In this document: one piece after another, positions 59,859 to 64,000 of the stretch | How the letters are laid out: the number at the start of each line of letters is the position of its first letter | Position numbering within the stretch: the stretch's first letter is position 1 | NCBI GenBank assembly: GCA_026707405.1 | Contig: JAPOWW010000021.1 | Location: forward strand, 188,841-252,840 | Source: Chloroflexota bacterium | Lineage (GTDB): Bacteria; Chloroflexota; UBA11872; VXNJ01 | Direction: 5' to 3' | DNA: 64,000 bases | Program-made: the position numbers and the translations under genes | The notes under the pieces: generated by a model | What the model was told of the DNA's origin: nothing | The model's input: the letters and a program-made list of their open reading frames with translations, nothing else | Database searches by the model: none

Positions 59859-60490
59859 CCCCCGTCCGGTTCGATAAACGCCCGCCAGGCGGCGAGTACC
59901 GCGTCACGGGTCCGGTCGAGACCGCCGTCGTTGTCTATCAGCACTACCGGCGCTCCCGGCCGCCGCCTCTCGAACAACCGAGCCTTCGCCGCGGCGGACG
60001 ACTGGGAGTCGACGCGTTTCGCCGCCTCGACGGATTCGAGACCTCGAGATTCCGCAAGCCGTTTCAGGCGCGCGTCCCGAGACGCGGTGACGATCCATAG
60101 CTCGTCGATCAGGCTGACTGTTTCGCTTTCCACGAGCTTTATCGCTTCGATCACTCTTGCCGGAGCGCCACTCGGTTGCCGGAGGAGCTTCCGAATCTCG
60201 GCTGCGACCGCCGGATGAACGATGGCCTCGAGGGCGGCCATGGCGTCGGGGTCGCCGAACACCATGTCGCCAAGTGCTGGGCGGTCGATCTCCCCGCGTC
60301 CGGCAACCTCTGTTCCGAACCGGTCCACTATCGCCTCAAACGTCGGGGTGCCGGCCCGATAGAGACCGTGAACGAGCCGGTCCGCGTCGATGACCGTGGC
60401 GCCCTGGCTGGCCAGGATCTCCGCGACCGTCGACTTTCCTGAAGCGATGTTGCCCGTCAGTCCAAGGACTCTCAATGACCACCCCGCCAT
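59855..60490 (-). CDS. coaE: Dephospho-CoA kinase
   Basis: A 211-residue P-loop kinase performing the last step of coenzyme A synthesis. GLTGNIASGKSTV near 10-22 is the P-loop, DADRLVHGLY near 38-47 and HPAVAAEI near 96-103 are family signatures, and LIDELWIVTA near 126-135 fits the lid region. ATG 60490 is used; TTG 60475 just inside is also plausible. With panB nearby the region holds two CoA-pathway genes, though not in one operon. Confidence 0.93.
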   Translation of the reverse strand: MAGWSLRVLGLTGNIASGKSTVAEILASQGATVIDADRLVHGLYRAGTPTFEAIVDRFGTEVAGRGEIDRPALGDMVFGDPDAMAALEAIVHPAVAAEIRKLLRQPSGAPARVIEAIKLVESETVSLIDELWIVTASRDARLKRLAESRGLESVEAAKRVDSQSSAAAKARLFERRRPGAPVVLIDNDGGLDRTRDAVLAAWRAFIEPDGG

Positions 60491-60628
60491 GTAGGAAACG
60501 GCGTATGTATCGCACGGCTACCAAAGTATTCTCTCATTAAGGACATTCATCGCAGGTGGACAGAGCGGCGTCGGATGACGCGGCGCCGATTGATCCCGCC
60601 TACCACCAATCATCTATTCGGATCGAGG

Positions 60629-61783
60629 ATGCGAGACCGGACTTTCGGAGCAGGCTCAGGTTGCGGGGGGCCAGCCCCCGACCGGTTCATGGCTCGCGCC
60701 CTGGAGCTCGCCGGCGCGAGGCTCGGATCGGTAAGCCCCAAGCCGGCCGTGGGCGCGGTGCTCGTAAAGGGCGACCGTATCGTTGCCGCCGCCGGCACCG
60801 AACCCGGCTCGGGCCGGCACGCCGAGCGGGCGGCCATCGATACGGCGGGCGGTGATGCTCGCGGGTGCGATCTCTTCGTCACGCTGGAACCATGTACCCA
60901 CTATGGGAACACGCCGCCCTGCTCCAGGCTTGTCATCGATGCCGGGATCGCGCGGGTATTCGCGGCAGTCGCGGACCCGAACCCGGAATCCGGCGACGGG
61001 TTTGGCGAGCTGGCCCAAGCCGGCATCGAGGTCGAAGTCGGTATCTCAGCCACCGAGGCGGTGGAGATCTACCAGGGGTTTTTCAAGTGGATCGAGACCC
61101 GCCGGCCGTACGTCACCGCAAAGTGGGCGATGTCGCTGGATGGCAAGATCGCCACCAGATCGGGCGACTCCAGATACATTTCCGGTGAGCAATCCCGGCA
61201 GGCGGTCCACACTATGCGCAAGGAGACCGACGCTATCCTGGTGGGCGTCGGAACGGCACTGGTCGACGATCCGCTGTTGACCTGCCGGCTCCCCTCTGTC
61301 GGAGCCGAGTTTCAGCCGTTGCGTGTCGTTCTCGACAGCTCGGCCCGGACTCCGCCAAACGCCGGAATGCTCGCGGCGTCCACGCCCGGCAAGACGTTGA
61401 TCGCCGTTTCCGAACGCGCGCCGGCTGATAGGGTCGAACATCTAAGGCATACCGGCGCGGAGGTGGCGATCCTTCCCGGTGGGAACGGGATTTCTCTGTC
61501 AGACTTGCTGGATGAGCTTGGCAGACGCGGCATCCTGAATCTGCTCGTAGAGGGAGGTGGAACGGTGCTCGGTTCGTTCTTCGACGCCGGGTTAGTGGAC
61601 CGGGTCGAGACCTTCGTGGCGCCGAAAGTCCTCGGCGGAGCGGCGGCGCCCGGACCGGTTGCGGGAGAAGGGCTGGCGAGCCTGGCCGAAGCAGGTGAGT
61701 TCCAGAGCGTCGACATTTCCCAATCCGGAACCGATTCTCATATCGCCGCCGTAATTCGCACATACGGCCCGGGCGCGGGCTAG
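60629..61783 (+). CDS. ribD: Bifunctional riboflavin deaminase/reductase RibD
   Basis: A two-domain enzyme for the second and third steps of riboflavin synthesis. The deaminase domain (about 20-165) has the zinc motif HAE in GRHAERAAID and PCTHYGNTPPC; the reductase domain (about 165-375) has YVTAKWAMSLDGKIATRSGDS-type sequence, here cited as KWAMSLDGKIA, and VDDPLLTCRL. ATG 60629 gives 384 residues, with MARALELA of the usual RibD start 20 residues in; ATG 60575 and ATG 60689 are alternatives. It opens the rib operon; I see no FMN riboswitch upstream. Confidence 0.92.
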   Translation: MRDRTFGAGSGCGGPAPDRFMARALELAGARLGSVSPKPAVGAVLVKGDRIVAAAGTEPGSGRHAERAAIDTAGGDARGCDLFVTLEPCTHYGNTPPCSRLVIDAGIARVFAAVADPNPESGDGFGELAQAGIEVEVGISATEAVEIYQGFFKWIETRRPYVTAKWAMSLDGKIATRSGDSRYISGEQSRQAVHTMRKETDAILVGVGTALVDDPLLTCRLPSVGAEFQPLRVVLDSSARTPPNAGMLAASTPGKTLIAVSERAPADRVEHLRHTGAEVAILPGGNGISLSDLLDELGRRGILNLLVEGGGTVLGSFFDAGLVDRVETFVAPKVLGGAAAPGPVAGEGLASLAEAGEFQSVDISQSGTDSHIAAVIRTYGPGAG

Positions 61784-61802
61784 TCGACCGGCGCGGCGCG
61801 AG

Positions 61803-62396
61803 ATGTTCACGGGAATAGTCGAGGAAATCGGCAGGATAGAACGGGCCGAAGTTCATCCGGAGCTTGCCCGCTTTACGGTGGCCTGTGAGAAGGCCCTCGA
61901 CGGCTCCAGCGTGGGATCGAGCATCGCCGTGAATGGAGTATGCGTCACGGCGGTGCAGATCAGCGACTCCGGTTTCACGTTCGAGGCGGTCCCCGAAACG
62001 CTGCGGCGAAGCAATCTCGGCGAGCTGGAAGTCGGCGACGGCGTCAACCTCGAACGACCGATGTCGGTCGGGTCGAGATTCGGCGGTCACATAGTCCAGG
62101 GGCACGTCGATGGTCTGGCGGAGATAACCTCTATCGAGGCCGACGGCGAATCGCGAATGTACGGGTTCGACGTGGGACCCTCAATCGCCCGGTTTCTGGT
62201 AGAGAAGGCTTACATAGCGCTCGACGGCGCAAGCCTGACAATCGCCTGGTGCGAAGGCGCGCGGTTTGGAGTAGCGTTGATTCCCCATACAATCGCCAAC
62301 GTGGTCATGGGATCGAAGGAGCCTGGGTACAAGGCGAACGTTGAAGTTGATATCGTGGCCAAGTACGTGGAAAAACTGACGGCCGATGGAAGCTAA
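61803..62396 (+). CDS. ribE: Riboflavin synthase, alpha chain
   Basis: A 197-residue protein with the two lumazine-binding barrels of riboflavin synthase: MFTGIVEEIGRI at the start, GxxIAVNGVCVT near 40, GHIVQGHVDG near 96-105 and the second repeat ending AKYVEKL. It converts two dimethylribityl-lumazine molecules to riboflavin. It starts 19 bases after ribD. Confidence 0.95.
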   Translation: MFTGIVEEIGRIERAEVHPELARFTVACEKALDGSSVGSSIAVNGVCVTAVQISDSGFTFEAVPETLRRSNLGELEVGDGVNLERPMSVGSRFGGHIVQGHVDGLAEITSIEADGESRMYGFDVGPSIARFLVEKAYIALDGASLTIAWCEGARFGVALIPHTIANVVMGSKEPGYKANVEVDIVAKYVEKLTADGS

Positions 62397-62428
62397 CCGC
62401 AAATCAGGTCCTGAGGAGTCATCAGAAC

Positions 62429-63625
62429 GTGTTTACCGACGTTGAAGAAGCGATCCGCCGGTTCGGCGAGAACGAGCCGGTGATCGTGGTCGCCGAGGGG
62501 CGCAGCCTGGAGGCGGACGTAATAGCGCCCGGCAGCCTCATGACGGGACAGGCTCTCGACCGCCTGCGCCATTTGGGGAATGGCACGATTCACGTGAGCG
62601 TTCATCATCAGCGCCTGACCGACCTGGGAATTCCGCTGATCCCGCGCGAGCCGAAGGATCCGGCCAACCCCGGCCCCTATTTCGCGTCTTCGGTAGATGC
62701 CAAGCAGGCGGGTGTCCCTCTGGAATCGTCCAGCGGCATGGCCGCGACCATTCGCGCTCTAGGGGATGAGCGGCTCGGCGCGGGGCATTTCGTTTCCCCC
62801 GGATCGGTGCAGCCCCTGGAGGCGCGGGAAGGCGGCGTGCTCAGACGGGCCGGTCACACCGAGGCCGGAGTCGATCTGGCGCGGCTCGCCGGACTGCCGC
62901 CGGTGGCGGTCTTGACCCACCTCGTCGATGACGGCGGTGACGATGCCACCATCGAGGACGTGCGCCGCGTGGCGGAACGCGAGAACCTGGCGATGATCAG
63001 GCTCGCGCAGCTGATCGCCTACCGTCGTCAGAAGGAGAAGCTCATCTTCGGCGTGGCTACTTCGCGTTTGCCGACCCGCTTCGGGGAGTTTCGGGCCGTA
63101 GCCTTTCACGACCGCACCACCAACGACGACCACGTGGCTTTGGTTATGGGAGACGTGTCCGGGAATCCGCCGCCGCTGGTGCGCGTGCACGACGAATGCG
63201 TGACGGGAGACGTTTTCGGCTCTCGTCGCTGCGACTGCGGGCCGCAGCTCGACGCCGCTCTCCGCCACGTGGCCGAGGAGAAGCGGGGGGTGATTCTCTA
63301 CATGCGCCAGGAAGGCCGGGGGATCGGTCTGGCTAACAAGCTCCGCGCCTACGCGCTGCAGGACGAGGGAATGGATACCGTCGAGGCCAACGTTCACCTC
63401 GGCTTTCAACCCGACCAGCGCGACTACGGCATCGGCGCTCAGATCCTCACAGAGCTCGGCTTGTCGAAGATGCGGCTCCTTACCAACAATCCGCGCAAGC
63501 GGGCGGAGATATCGGGCTACGGGCTGGAGATCGTCGAGCGGGTACCGCTGATAATCGAACCTGGTCTGGATAACGAACGTTACCTGGCGACCAAGGCCGC
63601 CAAGTTCGGCCACCATCTTGGCTGA
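62429..63625 (+). CDS. ribBA: RibBA-type protein: intact GTP cyclohydrolase II with degenerate DHBP-synthase half
   Basis: A 398-residue fusion. The C-terminal GTP cyclohydrolase II half is intact: GDVFGSRRCDCGPQLD with the Cys zinc site, MRQEGRGIGL and LLTNNPRKR. The N-terminal DHBP-synthase half keeps the fold and HTEA but has lost key residues: the acidic DDxDRExEGD loop is AEGRSLEAD, so the metal-binding Glu is Ser; PGHVFPL reads PGSVQPL; and the later catalytic Glu (CEL) is THL. That half is probably inactive, as in known RIBA-only plant paralogues. GTG 62429 has GAGGAG 11 bases upstream. A separate RibB should exist elsewhere in the genome. Confidence 0.9.
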   Translation: MFTDVEEAIRRFGENEPVIVVAEGRSLEADVIAPGSLMTGQALDRLRHLGNGTIHVSVHHQRLTDLGIPLIPREPKDPANPGPYFASSVDAKQAGVPLESSSGMAATIRALGDERLGAGHFVSPGSVQPLEAREGGVLRRAGHTEAGVDLARLAGLPPVAVLTHLVDDGGDDATIEDVRRVAERENLAMIRLAQLIAYRRQKEKLIFGVATSRLPTRFGEFRAVAFHDRTTNDDHVALVMGDVSGNPPPLVRVHDECVTGDVFGSRRCDCGPQLDAALRHVAEEKRGVILYMRQEGRGIGLANKLRAYALQDEGMDTVEANVHLGFQPDQRDYGIGAQILTELGLSKMRLLTNNPRKRAEISGYGLEIVERVPLIIEPGLDNERYLATKAAKFGHHLG

Positions 63626-63644
63626 ACCGGGCAGGGCTGCATAG

Positions 63645-64000
63645 ATGCCGCGGACGTTTGAGGGATCGACTGCCGATGGCAGTGGGCGCTTCGCAATCGT
63701 CGTCTCCCGCTTTAACGAGGAGTTCACTTCTCTGCTGCTTGATGGCGCGTTGCGCGCGCTCGACGAAGCCGGCGTCGACAATGAGATGACCGACGTTGTA
63801 TGGGTGCCTGGCGCGTTTGAAATCCCGGTAGTCGCGTTGCGACAGGCCAAGAGCGGCCGCTACGACGCCGTCATCTGCCTGGGCGTGGTGCTGCGAAGCG
63901 ATACCCCGCATTTCGATTACGTCGCCGGCGAGGCGTCGCGGGGGATCATGGAGGCCGGACTGCTAACTGGCGTTCCCACCATATTCGGCGTGCTCACCGT
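63645..64000 (+). CDS. ribH: 6,7-dimethyl-8-ribityllumazine synthase (C-terminus beyond window edge)
   Basis: The frame from ATG 63645 stays open to the right edge (118 residues). It shows RFAIVVSRFNEEFTSLLLDGA near 15-35, VPGAFEIP near 54-61 and the catalytic-His loop TPHFDYVAGEASRGI; the usual R-G-x-T before this is R-S-D-T. It makes the lumazine used by riboflavin synthase. It starts 19 bases after ribBA and completes the operon. Confidence 0.93.
   Translation, partial: MPRTFEGSTADGSGRFAIVVSRFNEEFTSLLLDGALRALDEAGVDNEMTDVVWVPGAFEIPVVALRQAKSGRYDAVICLGVVLRSDTPHFDYVAGEASRGIMEAGLLTGVPTIFGVLT

Noticed and set aside
60491-60628. FMN riboswitch before the rib operon
   Set aside because: No RFN-type conserved stretches are present in this short gap.

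Overview
The window reads as a chromosomal stretch of a GC-rich, free-living bacterium. It has no rRNA, tRNA, CRISPR array or recognisable transposase. Several traits point to Chloroflexota, possibly a SAR202-like Dehalococcoidia lineage: secreted proteins with GYP/LGFP-like repeats, Pro/Thr-rich lipoproteins, a one-piece sensor-kinase/response-regulator, many GTG/TTG starts, and hydantoinase, CocE, DUF3604 and DadA-type catabolic enzymes. This placement is inferred from gene content only and needs marker genes.

Left third (1-12 kb): an edge-truncated adenine-specific DNA methyltransferase on the minus strand, PPK2, a DUF104/PIN toxin-antitoxin pair, an alpha/beta hydrolase, a sterol-reductase-like (ERG4/ERG24) membrane protein, and a 1544-residue Sacsin/NOV-type GHKL ATPase with a C-terminal PD-(D/E)XK-like DUF3883 domain. 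The methyltransferase, the toxin-antitoxin pair and the ATPase-nuclease together look like a defence island. The toxin-antitoxin pair and the ATPase-nuclease share a 14-bp promoter-like motif.

Middle (12-33 kb): an M16 protease lipoprotein, a secreted repeat protein, an APH-like kinase, twin hairpins with a compensatory base-pair change, a DUF1971-globin fusion, NhaA with no usual start codon, a peroxiredoxin whose 3' end is duplicated around a hydrolase gene, carbonic anhydrase, an MgtE-MFS pair, an orphan substrate-binding lipoprotein, a secreted protein of four tandem Cache-like domains, and a soluble GAF-PAS-kinase-receiver-winged-helix protein.

Region 33-36.8 kb is the most unusual. A roughly 500-650 bp leader block occurs twice, at 33.09-33.73 kb and 35.51-36.01 kb. 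Each copy has tandem PhoB-like boxes, a -10 element, an identical 47-bp RNA 5' segment and a small ORF with a good Shine-Dalgarno. Each also has a long hairpin whose two arms differ between copies by pairing-preserving changes. A third, promoterless partial copy lies at 36.55-36.77 kb. The blocks sit next to the one-piece two-component protein and lead into a secreted protein and two tiny genes.

Right half (36.8-64 kb): a DadA-like oxidoreductase; two PIN toxin-antitoxin modules arranged tail to tail; an ABC-F ATPase; CocE-like and metallo-beta-lactamase-fold hydrolases; an Asp/Glu racemase-superfamily gene followed by hyuA-hyuB; a HigBA module; a DUF3604 protein; a rhodanese/E1-like sulfur-transfer pair; a ferritin-like protein; an SDR; panB; a zinc metallopeptidase; coaE; and a riboflavin operon ribD-ribE-ribBA-ribH cut by the right edge. 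In ribBA the RibB half has lost key catalytic residues.
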